Assembly: GCA_040755195.1 (NCBI GenBank)
Contig: JBFMBL010000007.1
Location: 17,305-81,304 of the forward strand
DNA length: 64,000 nucleotides
Direction of reading: 5' to 3'
Source: SURF-55 sp040755195
GTDB taxonomy: Bacteria > Bacillota > Desulfotomaculia > Desulfotomaculales > Ammonificaceae
Position numbers and translations under genes: made by a program. Shown here piece after piece: positions 1 through 7,490 of this stretch (the first letter of the stretch is position 1; each line of letters opens with the position of its first letter). Below the pieces are notes generated by a model. The model was not told the origin of the DNA and searched no databases. It worked only from the letters and a program-made list of their open reading frames with translations.

Positions 1-679
1 TAATCCCCAGGGCTGCTGCGACTCGCCCGCTCACATTGAAGATCGGCGCCGCAACCCCGCGCAAATTGTCCGCGAATTCACCGGCGCTTACCGCGTATCC
101 CTGTGCTCTGACCCGTTCCAGGTGAAAAAGCAGTTGTTCCGGAGCGGTGATGGTGTTAAGGGCGTGCGGCTTTAACTCTTGAGTCCGAAGGTATTTTCTC
201 AGCTGCGCCTCGGGAAGATAAGCGAGAAGAACCTTTCCTTCCGCCACGCAATACGCCGGCGTGCGGAGCCCGAGGTTTATGGTCGTCGGCTCTTGCGGCT
301 GGCGCCTTTCGAGGAATAAAACCTCGCTCCGCTCCAAAATGGCGAGTTGCACCGTTTCACCTGTGATATCCACCAGTTCGGTGATGTAAGGTAAAACCTC
401 ACGCCGTAAGTCAAGGCTGTGGAGGTAAGTCAACCCAAGGGAAATGTAGCCCATTCCAAGGCGATAGCATTCCGTTGTCTCATCCTTCTCAACAAAACCG
501 TGGCTGGTTAAAGCGGCAAGGAGCCTGTGGACGGTGCTTTTATGCAGTCCGAGCTCCTTCCCGATCCTGGTCACTCCCAACCCCGCAGGGTTTGCGCCTA
601 ATACTTCCAAGATGAGCAACGCGCGCTCAACCGATTGGACGGCGAAATGCCTTTCCTCATTTTGTGACAAGGCTGCCAC
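1..679 (-). CDS. IclR-family transcriptional regulator (3' end outside window)
   Basis: Translating the complement from about 679 gives an N-terminal winged helix-turn-helix (residues about 10-75, with GVTRIGKELGLHKSTVHRLL typical of IclR) followed by the IclR effector-binding domain (ETVQLAILERSEVLFLERR, then GYAVSAGEFADNLRGVAAPIFN near the window edge). The C-terminus is cut by position 1. Start: GTG at 679 or, more likely, TTG at 670, because an AGGGGTGG ribosome site lies just before the TTG. IclR proteins usually repress or activate catabolic operons in response to a small organic acid; the target is not visible here. It is transcribed in the same direction as the lipoprotein gene, but a terminator separates them, so it probably has its own promoter. 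Confidence 0.9.
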   Translation of the reverse strand, partial: MAALSQNEERHFAVQSVERALLILEVLGANPAGLGVTRIGKELGLHKSTVHRLLAALTSHGFVEKDETTECYRLGMGYISLGLTYLHSLDLRREVLPYITELVDITGETVQLAILERSEVLFLERRQPQEPTTINLGLRTPAYCVAEGKVLLAYLPEAQLRKYLRTQELKPHALNTITAPEQLLFHLERVRAQGYAVSAGEFADNLRGVAAPIFNVSGRVAAALGI

Positions 680-706
680 CCCTGGAACATCGTTTACACT
701 TAATCC

Positions 707-739
707 AAAAGCAAAAAGGCGGTTCATTAAGGAACCGCC
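707..739 (-). terminator. Rho-independent terminator after the lipoprotein gene
   Basis: On the complement an 8-bp stem GGCGGTTC/GAACCGCC with a 6-nt loop is followed by TTTTTGCTTTT. It lies between the lipoprotein stop codon at 763 and the IclR start, so it ends the lipoprotein transcript. Confidence 0.75.
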
Positions 740-762
740 ATGTGTTTATTGCGGGTTGATTG

Positions 763-1245
763 TTAATAGAAAACGGCTACTCCCAGCCGCTGGTCGCTGA
801 CCGTCAGGCCGACGGTAACCTGGCAGTCCTTGCCTGCGATCTTTTTTTGGAAGCTCAAAGTCTTTAATTCTTCGCGGGACGAATCCTTGGCAAGCTTGTA
901 TCCTTTCGAGTCTAACTCCTTTTTTAACGGTTCCACGTCTTCGGCAGCGGTCCGCCGCTTCAATGCGTAGGTCATGTGATTACCGCCTTCGCCCATTTGA
1001 AAAAACATAGACAACTTCGCACCGCCAAAAACCTTTGCAAAAACCGGCTGGAGCTCTGCATGAACCGCCTTACAAACATCCCCGGTCGGAGCCATTTCCT
1101 GGACCTTGTCAAAATCAATTACGGTGGGTTGAATAGGTCCGGGACCTTGGGCCGTCGGCGTCTCGGATTGCGGCTCTTTTTGTTTTCCGCAGCCGGCGGT
1201 TGCCACGAGGACCAGGCTGATAATTAAAACAAGCCAGAATCGCAT
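763..1245 (-). CDS. Small lipoprotein of unknown function
   Basis: The start at 1245 (MRFWLVLIISLVLVATAGCG) is chosen because GAGAGGG lies just upstream and it gives a clean lipoprotein signal peptide: a short basic start, a hydrophobic stretch, then an ATAGC lipobox with the acylated Cys at about residue 19. The longer open frame extending upstream lacks signal character. The mature 140-residue part has a short Pro/Gln-rich linker followed by a compact alpha/beta domain, ending in Tyr. It should be anchored on the outer face of the membrane. No family was recognised. A strong terminator follows it, suggesting a monocistronic unit. Confidence 0.75.
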   Translation of the reverse strand: MRFWLVLIISLVLVATAGCGKQKEPQSETPTAQGPGPIQPTVIDFDKVQEMAPTGDVCKAVHAELQPVFAKVFGGAKLSMFFQMGEGGNHMTYALKRRTAAEDVEPLKKELDSKGYKLAKDSSREELKTLSFQKKIAGKDCQVTVGLTVSDQRLGVAVFY

Positions 1246-1366
1246 TATATCCCTCTCTTCTTTTCTGAAATTCCTTACAGATGTATTTTTCAATTTCTGC
1301 TTAAGAACTGTTATTCCTTTCACCTTAAGCAAAATTTTTTGAATCGAAACCAATAACCTTAGAAAC

Positions 1367-1395
1367 TTGCCTTTTCCGGGGCATAATGGTAGGAT
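1367..1395 (+). promoter_or_regulatory. Candidate sigma-A promoter for rph-rdgB
   Basis: TTGCCT, a 17-bp spacer and TAGGAT lie about 60 bp ahead of the rph start. The match is moderate and is inferred from spacing only. Confidence 0.3.
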
Positions 1396-1456
1396 GAGAG
1401 TTAAGCCCGTAATAACGAAGGTTTTTCTTACCATAATTTCAATGGAGTGAGCATTA

Positions 1457-2197
1457 TTGCGCATGCCTGAACGTAGGGCATCCGAAATCCGCCCGACAAG
1501 GATTCTCCCGCAATGCAACAAATATGCCGAGGGTTCCGCTTATGTTGAGGTCGGCGATACGCGGATCATTTGTACCGCCTCGGTGGATGATAAGGTGCCG
1601 CCGTTTCTTAAAGGTACCGGTAAGGGTTGGGTAACCGCCGAGTACGGGATGCTGCCGCGGTCAACCGAAGCACGGAACGTAAGGGAAGCGGCAAAAGGCC
1701 GCCAGAGCGGCAGAACTCTGGAGATACAACGGCTGATCGGTCGCTCGCTTCGAGCGGTGGTTGACCTGGAAGCAATAGGTGAGCGAACCATTACCGTCGA
1801 CTGCGACGTGATCCAGGCAGACGGTGGAACGCGGACCGCTTCTATCACGGGTGGTTTTGTCGCCCTGGTGTACGCCCTTGACTGGCTCCGGAACGAAGGA
1901 GTGCTGACGCTGATTCCGGTGTACGATTATGTTGCCGCTGTGAGTGTGGGGCGGGCAGGAGGGGATCTTCTGCTGGACCTCTCCTTTGCGGAGGACTCGC
2001 TGGCCGCGGTAGACATGAATGTGGTGATGACCGCAAGCGGAAAACTGGTGGAGATCCAGGGCACCGGTGAAGAAGACACCTTCAGCCGGCAGGAACTTGA
2101 CGCCATGCTGGACCTTGCAGTGAACGGGATCGCCGCCCTGGTCGAAAAACAACGGGAAGCGCTGGGCAGCCTCGCCACCTTTATTGGCGTAAGGTAA
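1457..2197 (+). CDS. rph: Ribonuclease PH
   Basis: A 246-residue protein covering the whole RNase PH family (usual length 235-260). Hallmarks: RPTRI near the N-terminus, GKGWVTAEYGMLPRST, the phosphate-site stretch GRQSGRTLEIQRLIGRSLRA, CDVIQADGGTRTASITG and a C-terminal EIQGTGEEDTFSR. It is a phosphorolytic 3'-5' exoribonuclease that trims tRNA 3' ends using phosphate and acts as a cytoplasmic hexameric ring. The TTG at 1457 is preferred to the ATG at 1463 because the GGAGTGA site lies 9 nt before the TTG. rdgB starts 2 nt after its stop, so the two are an operon, a pairing common in Gram-positive bacteria. Confidence 0.96.
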   Translation: MRMPERRASEIRPTRILPQCNKYAEGSAYVEVGDTRIICTASVDDKVPPFLKGTGKGWVTAEYGMLPRSTEARNVREAAKGRQSGRTLEIQRLIGRSLRAVVDLEAIGERTITVDCDVIQADGGTRTASITGGFVALVYALDWLRNEGVLTLIPVYDYVAAVSVGRAGGDLLLDLSFAEDSLAAVDMNVVMTASGKLVEIQGTGEEDTFSRQELDAMLDLAVNGIAALVEKQREALGSLATFIGVR

Positions 2198-2199
2198 CA

Positions 2200-2796
2200 A
2201 TGAAGCGGTTAGTAGTAGCGACAACCAACCAGGGAAAGCTTAGGGAAATTCAGGCCATTCTGGCCCCCCTTAACTGGGAAGTGATATCCACAAAAGCCTA
2301 TCAAGAGTTTCCGGAGATAGAAGAACGCGGGACAACCTTCGAGGCCAACGCCATCGAAAAAGCCCGCGCGACTGCGGCGTTTACCGGAGAAACAGCACTC
2401 GCTGATGATTCCGGCCTCGAGGTTGATTATCTCGGCGGCGCTCCCGGGGTTTATTCGGCCCGTTTTGCCGGCGAACCCAAAGACGACGACGCGAACAATG
2501 CAAAGCTTTTGCGGCTTTTAGAAGGGGTGCCGCAGGAAAAACGCGCGGCCCGGTTCAGGTGCGTGATCGCCGTGGCGTTTCCGGAAGGCAGGGTACTAAC
2601 CGCGGACGGCCGCTGCGAAGGCTATATCCTCACCGAACTACGCGGTGCGGGTGGTTTCGGTTACGACCCCTTGTTTTACGTCCCCGAATTCGGTAAGACC
2701 TTTGCCGAACTTCCCCTAGAGGTCAAAAACCGGATCAGCCACCGCGCTGCGGCATTGGCGAAAATCAAGGAAACGCTCGCCAACTTGGTAGAATAA
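2200..2796 (+). CDS. rdgB: dITP/XTP pyrophosphatase (Ham1/RdgB)
   Basis: A 198-residue Ham1-family protein of normal length. Visible motifs are the nucleotide-binding start VVATTNQGKLREI, the acidic EERGTTFEANAIEKA, ALADDSGLEVDYLGGAPGVYSARFAG and the C-terminal FGYDPLFYVPEFGKTFAEL. It hydrolyses non-canonical purine triphosphates (dITP, XTP, ITP) to the monophosphate and pyrophosphate and so keeps deaminated bases out of DNA and RNA. It is translationally linked to rph (2-nt gap). Confidence 0.96.
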   Translation: MKRLVVATTNQGKLREIQAILAPLNWEVISTKAYQEFPEIEERGTTFEANAIEKARATAAFTGETALADDSGLEVDYLGGAPGVYSARFAGEPKDDDANNAKLLRLLEGVPQEKRAARFRCVIAVAFPEGRVLTADGRCEGYILTELRGAGGFGYDPLFYVPEFGKTFAELPLEVKNRISHRAAALAKIKETLANLVE

Positions 2797-2857
2797 TAGT
2801 CGCGAGTTAAGCTACTACATTCTACCTTCTTCATTCCGTATTCCTGCCGGCAGGCTT

Positions 2858-2886
2858 TTGACTTTTAACCGGTTCTGCGCTATAAT
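2858..2886 (+). promoter_or_regulatory. Sigma-A promoter of tRNA-Gly
   Basis: TTGACT, a 17-bp spacer and a perfect TATAAT, ending 30 bp before the first base of tRNA-Gly. Spacing and position fit a stable-RNA promoter. Confidence 0.75.
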
Positions 2887-2916
2887 TTTTCGTGGTCACA
2901 TCTCACCTCTTAAAAC

Positions 2917-2990
2917 GCGGGTGTAGCTCAGTGGCAGAGCACCGGCCTTCCAAGCCGGCTACGTGGGTTCGATTCCCATCACCCGCTCCA
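2917..2990 (+). tRNA. tRNA-Gly (anticodon TCC)
   Basis: A full cloverleaf can be drawn: the acceptor stem GCGGGTG pairs with CACCCGC, the D arm contains GCTCAGTGGCAGAGC, the anticodon stem is CCGGC/GCCGG with loop CTTCCAA (anticodon TCC), and the T arm has GGTTCGATTCC. The discriminator T and the 3' CCA are encoded. Confidence 0.97.
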
Positions 2991-2995
2991 TTTAC

Positions 2996-3075
2996 GTTCA
3001 AGGTTCAACGTTAAGCTTAAAAGGATGGACCTTTAGGGTCCTTTCAAAGTTCAAAGTTCAAGGTTCTGCGTTGGA
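2996..3075 (+). repeat. 7-bp repeat arms (CNNNGTT) around a hairpin
   Basis: Downstream of tRNA-Gly, units such as GTTCAAG and GTTCAAC precede a hairpin (AAAGGATGGACC, TTTA, GGGTCCTTT). After it come heptamers CAAAGTT, CAAAGTT, CAAGGTT, CTGCGTT, GGAGGTT in constant phase. No coding capacity is seen. The hairpin may help end the tRNA transcript. Confidence 0.7.
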
Positions 3076-3084
3076 GGTTGGAAA

Positions 3085-3233
3085 AAAGAATATAGAATAA
3101 CCTTTTTGAGTGCCTTAAGTGGTCAGAATATAGAATTTTGGATACCGGACCGCCTTCTGTATTCTATATTCTGTATTCTATATTCTACCTTCTATATTCT
3201 GACTTCCGACTTCATGCATCTGACTTCTATTTT
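3085..3233 (+). repeat. Heptanucleotide tandem repeat array (CTNNNTT) before tRNA-Arg
   Basis: From 3157 to 3233 eleven 7-bp units run without phase loss (CTGTATT, CTATATT, CTGTATT, CTATATT, CTACCTT, CTATATT, CTGACTT and so on). The array stops 1 nt before the tRNA. The left part (about 3085-3137) holds the complementary words AGAATAT and AGAATTT, so the region is a loose palindrome. It encodes no convincing protein. Confidence 0.75.
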
Positions 3234-3234
3234 C

Positions 3235-3310
3235 GTCCCGGTAGCTCAGTGGATAGAGCAGCGGCCTTCTAAGCCGCGGGTCGGGGGTTCGAATCCCTCC
3301 CGGGACGCCA
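3235..3310 (+). tRNA. tRNA-Arg (anticodon TCT)
   Basis: The acceptor stem GTCCCGG pairs with CCGGGAC, the D arm has GCTCAGTGGATAGAGC, the anticodon stem-loop is GCGGC CTTCTAA GCCGC (anticodon TCT), and the T arm is GGGGGTTCGAATCCCTC. Discriminator G and CCA are encoded. Confidence 0.97.
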
Positions 3311-3315
3311 TTTTA

Positions 3316-3384
3316 GAAGTTGGAAGTTGGAAGTTAGAGATTAGAATTTTAGAAAGAACCGGCTGTGCCGGTTCTTCTTTTTAT
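3316..3384 (+). terminator. Heptamer repeat plus terminator after tRNA-Arg
   Basis: Five heptamers (AAGTTGG, AAGTTGG, AAGTTAG, AGATTAG, AATTTTA) lead into a 9-bp stem AGAACCGGC/GCCGGTTCT with loop TGT at 3355-3375, followed by TCTTTTTATT. This is a textbook intrinsic terminator for the tRNA transcript. It overlaps the sod stop codon at 3381 on the other strand. Confidence 0.85.
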
Positions 3385-4046
3385 TCTCTCTCCATCGTAA
3401 GTGGTACTCGCGCCGGCAGCGCTCGTTCGAGCCGCCGCTCCACCTCGCCCCAGTTTACAAGGCGCCACCAGGCGTTCACATAGTCGCGGCGTTGGTTCTG
3501 ATAGTCAAGGTAGTAGGCGTGCTCCCAAACATCAATCACCAGAACGGGAATGCAGCCCCACTGGGTAAGGTCTTGATGTTTCTCGGCAGTTAAAATCTCA
3601 AGACGGCACCAGGCCGGCTGCCATGCCAGAAGTGCCCACCCTGACCCCTCAACATCTGTTGCGGCCATGGTAAACTGCTCTTGAAAAGCCGATACGCCGC
3701 CAAAATAACTCATGACCTTCTCCCTGGTCAACGGGCCTGGCTGATTTTCACCCCATGGCGTCATGACCGTCCAGTAAATGCTGTGCAGGATATGGCCCGA
3801 ACCATGAAAGGCCAGTTCCCGCTCCCAATGCTTGACGAGGGAGAAGTCGCCGGTACGGCGGGCTTCCACCAGCTTCAGTTCGGCCTTGTTAAGACCATCA
3901 ACGTATGACTTGTGGTGCTTGTCGTGATGTATGTGAAGGGTGGTGGAACTGATCACCGGTTCCAGGGCATCATAAGGATAAGGCAGCGGCGGTAACTTAT
4001 GGCCTCCCGGCGGAACCGTTCCCTGACTGCCGACCTGAATTTTCAT
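3381..4046 (-). CDS. sodA: Superoxide dismutase (Fe/Mn family)
   Basis: A 221-residue Fe/Mn superoxide dismutase, slightly longer than usual because of an N-terminal extension of about 15 residues. It removes superoxide as a cytoplasmic dimer or tetramer. Metal ligands are visible: His in HHDKHHKSYVDGLN (about residue 40), His in GHILHSIYW (about 88), and Asp and His in DVWEHAYYLDY (about 180-184). The ATG at 4046 is chosen because AGGAGGTGG sits 5 nt upstream; the GTG at 4055 lies inside that ribosome site. Fe versus Mn use cannot be decided from the sequence. It is monocistronic, between a tRNA terminator and a divergent radical SAM gene. An AT-rich inverted repeat upstream may be a redox or metal operator. 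Confidence 0.93.
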   Translation of the reverse strand: MKIQVGSQGTVPPGGHKLPPLPYPYDALEPVISSTTLHIHHDKHHKSYVDGLNKAELKLVEARRTGDFSLVKHWERELAFHGSGHILHSIYWTVMTPWGENQPGPLTREKVMSYFGGVSAFQEQFTMAATDVEGSGWALLAWQPAWCRLEILTAEKHQDLTQWGCIPVLVIDVWEHAYYLDYQNQRRDYVNAWWRLVNWGEVERRLERALPARVPLTMERE

Positions 4047-4076
4047 TAAAACCACCTCCTGGAAAGATAAGTTAAT

Positions 4077-4095
4077 TGATAATAAAATATTATGC
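4077..4095 (-). promoter_or_regulatory. AT-rich inverted repeat ahead of sod (Fur/PerR-like?)
   Basis: ATAATA-AAA-TATTAT, preceded by TG, lies about 30 bp before the sod start. Fur/PerR boxes are AT-rich inverted repeats of similar words (TGATAAT/ATTATCA), although the centre here is longer. The role is inferred from position and palindromy only. Confidence 0.3.
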
Positions 4096-4225
4096 CGGCC
4101 AGCCGTTCAAGGTGCCGGAAACGAACGAGTGAAGCCGCCTTTCCAAATCGGTTGGTAAAACAGACCATGGAGTGTAAAATAAAAAAGAGCTTAAAAAACA
4201 CCGAGACTTCAGAGGAGGGCAGGAT

Positions 4226-5146
4226 TTGGATTTTATTGCCGCTTACCGCCGTCTGGAAGAGGGAGAACTGAGGCGCCGCGTTGCAGCGGCTTACCGCCGC
4301 CTGAAAAGCTGTGATACCTGCCCGCGTGAATGTGAAGTAAACCGCCTCAAAAACGAACGAGGCATATGCCGCAGCGGCCGGGATGTTGTCGTTTCAAGCT
4401 ATGGGCCGCATTTCGGTGAAGAAGCTCCACTTGTGGGCGATCTTGGATCAGGAACCATCTTCTTCGCCAACTGCACCCTGAACTGCGTATTTTGCCAAAA
4501 CTATGAGCTAAGCCACCTGGGCGAAGGAGAAGTCGTAACCATAGGCCGGCTCGCGCAGATGATGCTCACGCTCGAAATGATGGGGTGCCACAACATCAAC
4601 CTCGTCAGCCCCACCCACTTCGTACCGCAGATCCTGGCGGCGCTCTTACGGGCAGCCAAAGAAGGGCTCAATCTTCCCCTTGTTTATAACAGCAGCGGCT
4701 ATGAAAGCCTGGAGACTTTAAGACTCCTCGACGGTATTGTAGACATATATATGCCGGATTTCAAATACACTGATCCCGATGCAGCGGCAAGATATTCCGG
4801 TGTTGGGGATTACCCGGCGGTGGTTAAGGAAGCCTTGAAAGAAATGCAGCGGCAGGTGGGAGACTTAACCTTCGACGAAAGGGGAATAGCCGCCCGCGGC
4901 CTTCTGGTACGCCACCTGGTTCTACCGGAAAACCTGTCGGGAACTGAAGAAGCGATGAAATTCCTTGCCCGCGAAGTCTCGCCAAGGTGTTTCGTCAATG
5001 TAATGGCGCAGTATTACCCGGCTTACCGGTCCCGGGAGTTTCCACCCCTCAATCGCCGGTTAACCGCCGCCGAATACCGCGACGCCGTCTTCATTGCCCA
5101 GATGCAAGGCCTCCGGGTCTATACCGGCAATCAAGAGCTTTTATGA
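4226..5146 (+). CDS. Radical SAM protein, PflA/PflX-like
   Basis: A 306-residue radical SAM protein. The 4Fe-4S cluster motif CTLNCVFC (CX3CX2C) is at about residues 88-95, after a Cys-rich N-terminal segment (CDTCPRECEVNRLKNERGICRSG) typical of COG1313 proteins annotated as pyruvate-formate-lyase-activating-like. Further along, NINLVSPTHFVPQI and DIYMPDFKY fit the partial TIM barrel that binds S-adenosylmethionine. The specific substrate is unknown; no glycyl-radical enzyme is adjacent. The TTG start at 4226 follows AGAGGAGGG by about 6 nt. It converges with the TPR gene, with a 4-nt gap between stops. Confidence 0.88.
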   Translation: MDFIAAYRRLEEGELRRRVAAAYRRLKSCDTCPRECEVNRLKNERGICRSGRDVVVSSYGPHFGEEAPLVGDLGSGTIFFANCTLNCVFCQNYELSHLGEGEVVTIGRLAQMMLTLEMMGCHNINLVSPTHFVPQILAALLRAAKEGLNLPLVYNSSGYESLETLRLLDGIVDIYMPDFKYTDPDAAARYSGVGDYPAVVKEALKEMQRQVGDLTFDERGIAARGLLVRHLVLPENLSGTEEAMKFLAREVSPRCFVNVMAQYYPAYRSREFPPLNRRLTAAEYRDAVFIAQMQGLRVYTGNQELL

Positions 5147-5150
5147 GAGT

Positions 5151-6278
5151 TCACATCCCAAACGCCTGGCGGTAACAGTCCAAGGCCTCACGCTGCCGGC
5201 CAAGTTCAAACATGATGCTTGCTTTGAGGCTCAAAACCCGGTGGTCCGTCGGGTGGGCCTGACTAAGCCAGGCGCATACGGTGAGGGCCTCGTCAAAGCG
5301 GCCCAGGTCCGCCAGGCACGCCGCCTGGTTCAACAACACCACCTCGCTGTTCGAGCCGGCCGAACCCGCAGCCTTTTTGTAAGCATCCAGGGATTTAAGC
5401 TTTTGCCCGGCCGCTTCCTGGATCACGGCAAGGTTGTTGACAATTATCGCATCGTCGCTCTTAGCCGCTAAAGCGGCCATAATCTGCTCCGCTTCTTTTA
5501 TCCGGCGCAGCTTATAATAACAAGCCGCCAGATTCGTTCCCACCGCAACGTCATCCGGGGCCAGTTCCCTCGCCAGAAGAAAACAAGCCGCGGCTTCCTC
5601 ATAACGCCTCAGGTGAAACAGGCTGAAGCCCTTGTTGTTAAGCAGGTGGACGCTGTTTTCCCCCCCGAGACGCTGTCCCCGTTCATACTGTTCAAGCGCT
5701 TCACTGTGACGGCCGAGCAGGTTTAAGGCATGGGCCGTGTTCAGTACAATGGAAGGGTTACGGCCACCCGCCTGTTCCGCTTCTTTTAAAATCCGGACCG
5801 ATTCCGCGGCCGCGCCCAGGGATAACAGACACAAAGCCTTCTGGTTGAGCACCGCGCTGTTATAGCATCCCGCGGAAAGAGCACGGTTAAAAAACGCCAA
5901 CGCCTGCGCCGGCTCATTCCGCCTGAGCAGCCAGCTCCCTGTCGCCGCCAGCACCCACCCGAGATCTTTGGGCGAAATCCCCGTTTCTCTGTCCGCGAAA
6001 CGCGCCGGGTTGAACTTCCCCTTTTTCCACCCCGCAGGCCTGGCAACCCGTAAATACGAAACCGCCCGGTCGAGCCAGCCCATCTTAAAACAAAGCCTTC
6101 CCGCCCACAAGTTCAAATCCACCCTGCCGGGTTCCGCCCTCAAAGCGCGCTTGACCAGCCGGAGCGCCGATTCGTTCATGCCGGCCCGCTCGCAAACACA
6201 CGCTCCACCTAAAAGCAAACTGGACCGGACAAGATATTTTTTCAACGCAGCCCATGGACTGCCAAATATAATGAACAC
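5151..6278 (-). CDS. Tetratricopeptide-repeat protein
   Basis: A 375-residue protein made almost entirely of TPR-type helical hairpins; roughly nine to ten repeats of about 34 residues can be followed (for example EAAACFLLARELAPDDVAVGTNLAACYYKLRRIKEAEQI and EALTVCAWLSQAHPTDHRVLSLKASIMFELGRQREALDCY). The N-terminus has a weak hydrophobic segment (about residues 12-28), not a clear signal. TPR proteins are scaffolds; no enzymatic domain is present and the partner is unknown. The GTG start at 6278 is preceded by GAGGAGG. Confidence 0.85.
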   Translation of the reverse strand: MFIIFGSPWAALKKYLVRSSLLLGGACVCERAGMNESALRLVKRALRAEPGRVDLNLWAGRLCFKMGWLDRAVSYLRVARPAGWKKGKFNPARFADRETGISPKDLGWVLAATGSWLLRRNEPAQALAFFNRALSAGCYNSAVLNQKALCLLSLGAAAESVRILKEAEQAGGRNPSIVLNTAHALNLLGRHSEALEQYERGQRLGGENSVHLLNNKGFSLFHLRRYEEAAACFLLARELAPDDVAVGTNLAACYYKLRRIKEAEQIMAALAAKSDDAIIVNNLAVIQEAAGQKLKSLDAYKKAAGSAGSNSEVVLLNQAACLADLGRFDEALTVCAWLSQAHPTDHRVLSLKASIMFELGRQREALDCYRQAFGM

Positions 6279-6502
6279 AGTTTAATCCTCCTCATTGCAA
6301 CACTCAGCTAAGTTATTTCACACTTGCCGCTAAATACCTTCCATATCCTGGAATAAAACGTGCGACAAAACGCTGCTTGCTTCACGCATTCATGGGGAAG
6401 GATGGCGCGTCATGTTTGTTTTTCCGGCCCTTGTCTCTTGCATCCTGTGGAAATCATGATATGCTTAAGGATTGTAAGAAACCTGCATTGACAAGGGTTA
6501 GA

Positions 6503-7264
6503 ATGTTTTCTATGAACAAAAGCCTAAGTGGAAAAGTGGCTCTGGTCACCGGCGGCAGCCGGGGCATCGGGGCGGCGATTTGCACGGAACTGGCGCGTCA
6601 CGGTGCAAACGTGGTTGTGAACTACCTGACTTCTGCGCGGAACGCTGAAAGTGTGGCGGCAGCCTGCCGGGAGCACGGCGGAAGCGCCTTGGCCTTCCGG
6701 GCCGATATCTCAAACCCGGAATTTGTGGAACAACTCTTCGATGCCGCGGAGAAAACACTGGGTTCCGTCGATATTTTGGTTAATAACGCCGGTCTGGGAT
6801 TCCGGCGCTTAGTTGTGGAAACCAGTGACGAAGAATGGCAAAAACTCCTTGGAGTCAACCTCTCGGGCGCTTTCTTTTGCTGCCGGCGGGCGCTCGCCGG
6901 AATGATCCACCGCCGCTGGGGCCGAATACTTAACATAACGTCGGTCTTCGGAATCACAGGCGCTTCTTGCGAAGCAGCCTACGCCGCCACCAAGGGAGGC
7001 TTAATCGCCCTTACCAAGTCCCTCGCCCGTGAGGTGGGCAGCGCCGGGATCACGGTGAACGCCGTCGCCCCCGGGCCCGTAGAAACGGACATGCTCCCGA
7101 AAGGGCTCTCCCCAGAAGAAATCGCCGGACTTGCCGCGTCCATCCCCGCCGGCAGGCTGGGAAAACCGCAGGACGTTGCGGGCGCCTGCGCCTTCCTCGC
7201 CTCTCCGGCCGCGGCTTTCATCAACGGACAGGTCCTGTGCGTCGACGGCGGCTGGCTGCCTTAA
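6503..7264 (+). CDS. fabG: SDR oxidoreductase, 3-oxoacyl-ACP reductase-like
   Basis: A 253-residue classical short-chain dehydrogenase. The NADP(H) motif TGGSRGIG lies near residue 15 and NNAG near residue 90. The catalytic Ser in NITSVFG and the YxxxK pair in AAYAATKGG follow, and the C-terminal GQVLCVDGGW closes the fold. It most resembles FabG, which reduces 3-oxoacyl-ACP in fatty acid synthesis, but no other fab genes are adjacent, so another carbonyl substrate is possible. ATG 6503 is chosen (AAGGG 5 nt upstream; core starts soon after); ATG 6512 is the alternative. An upstream in-frame extension to 6377 has no SDR character. A strong terminator follows. Confidence 0.88.
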   Translation: MFSMNKSLSGKVALVTGGSRGIGAAICTELARHGANVVVNYLTSARNAESVAAACREHGGSALAFRADISNPEFVEQLFDAAEKTLGSVDILVNNAGLGFRRLVVETSDEEWQKLLGVNLSGAFFCCRRALAGMIHRRWGRILNITSVFGITGASCEAAYAATKGGLIALTKSLAREVGSAGITVNAVAPGPVETDMLPKGLSPEEIAGLAASIPAGRLGKPQDVAGACAFLASPAAAFINGQVLCVDGGWLP

Positions 7265-7265
7265 T

Positions 7266-7334
7266 AGAGGTGGGAGGTGGGAGGTTAGAGGTTAGACCTT
7301 GGTGAAAATCACCGGAAGTGATTTTCTTTTATTA
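7266..7334 (+). terminator. Heptamer repeat plus terminator after fabG
   Basis: Heptamers AGGTGGG, AGGTGGG, AGGTTAG, AGGTTAG run from 7268. They are followed by a perfect 9-bp stem GAAAATCAC/GTGATTTTC (7304-7326, loop CGGAA) and TTTTATTAT. This is a strong intrinsic terminator for the fabG transcript. Confidence 0.85.
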
Positions 7335-7338
7335 TATC

Positions 7339-7450
7339 GAGGTGGGAGGTGAGAAGTTAGAGGTTAGATGCTTGTGGAAATTCGCGTAGCGAATTTCTTC
7401 TTAGAATCCCACTTCCAACCTCGCACTTCTCACTTCCCAATTGCCTGGCC
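7339..7450 (+). repeat. Palindromic heptamer element, copy 1
   Basis: Left purine-rich arm (AGGTGGG, AGGTGAG, AAGTTAG, AGGTTAG), central hairpin AAATTCGC-GTA-GCGAATTT followed by CTTCTTA, then a pyrimidine-rich arm (CTTCCAA, CCTCGCA, CTTCTCA, CTTCCCA) complementary in kind to the left. The same 110-bp layout with the same order of words recurs at 62353-62464. Confidence 0.8.
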
Positions 7451-7490
7451 TCCGCAAAAATGATACAATTTTAACCAGGAGGTGAACAAT

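Noticed and set aside
3150..3234. CRISPR-like regularly spaced repeats
   Set aside because: The units are 7 bp, contiguous and degenerate, with no spacers or cas genes; they are a tandem heptamer array.
3106..3483. 125-residue open frame on the + strand
   Set aside because: It runs through a heptamer array, the whole tRNA-Arg and the terminator; it cannot be a real protein.
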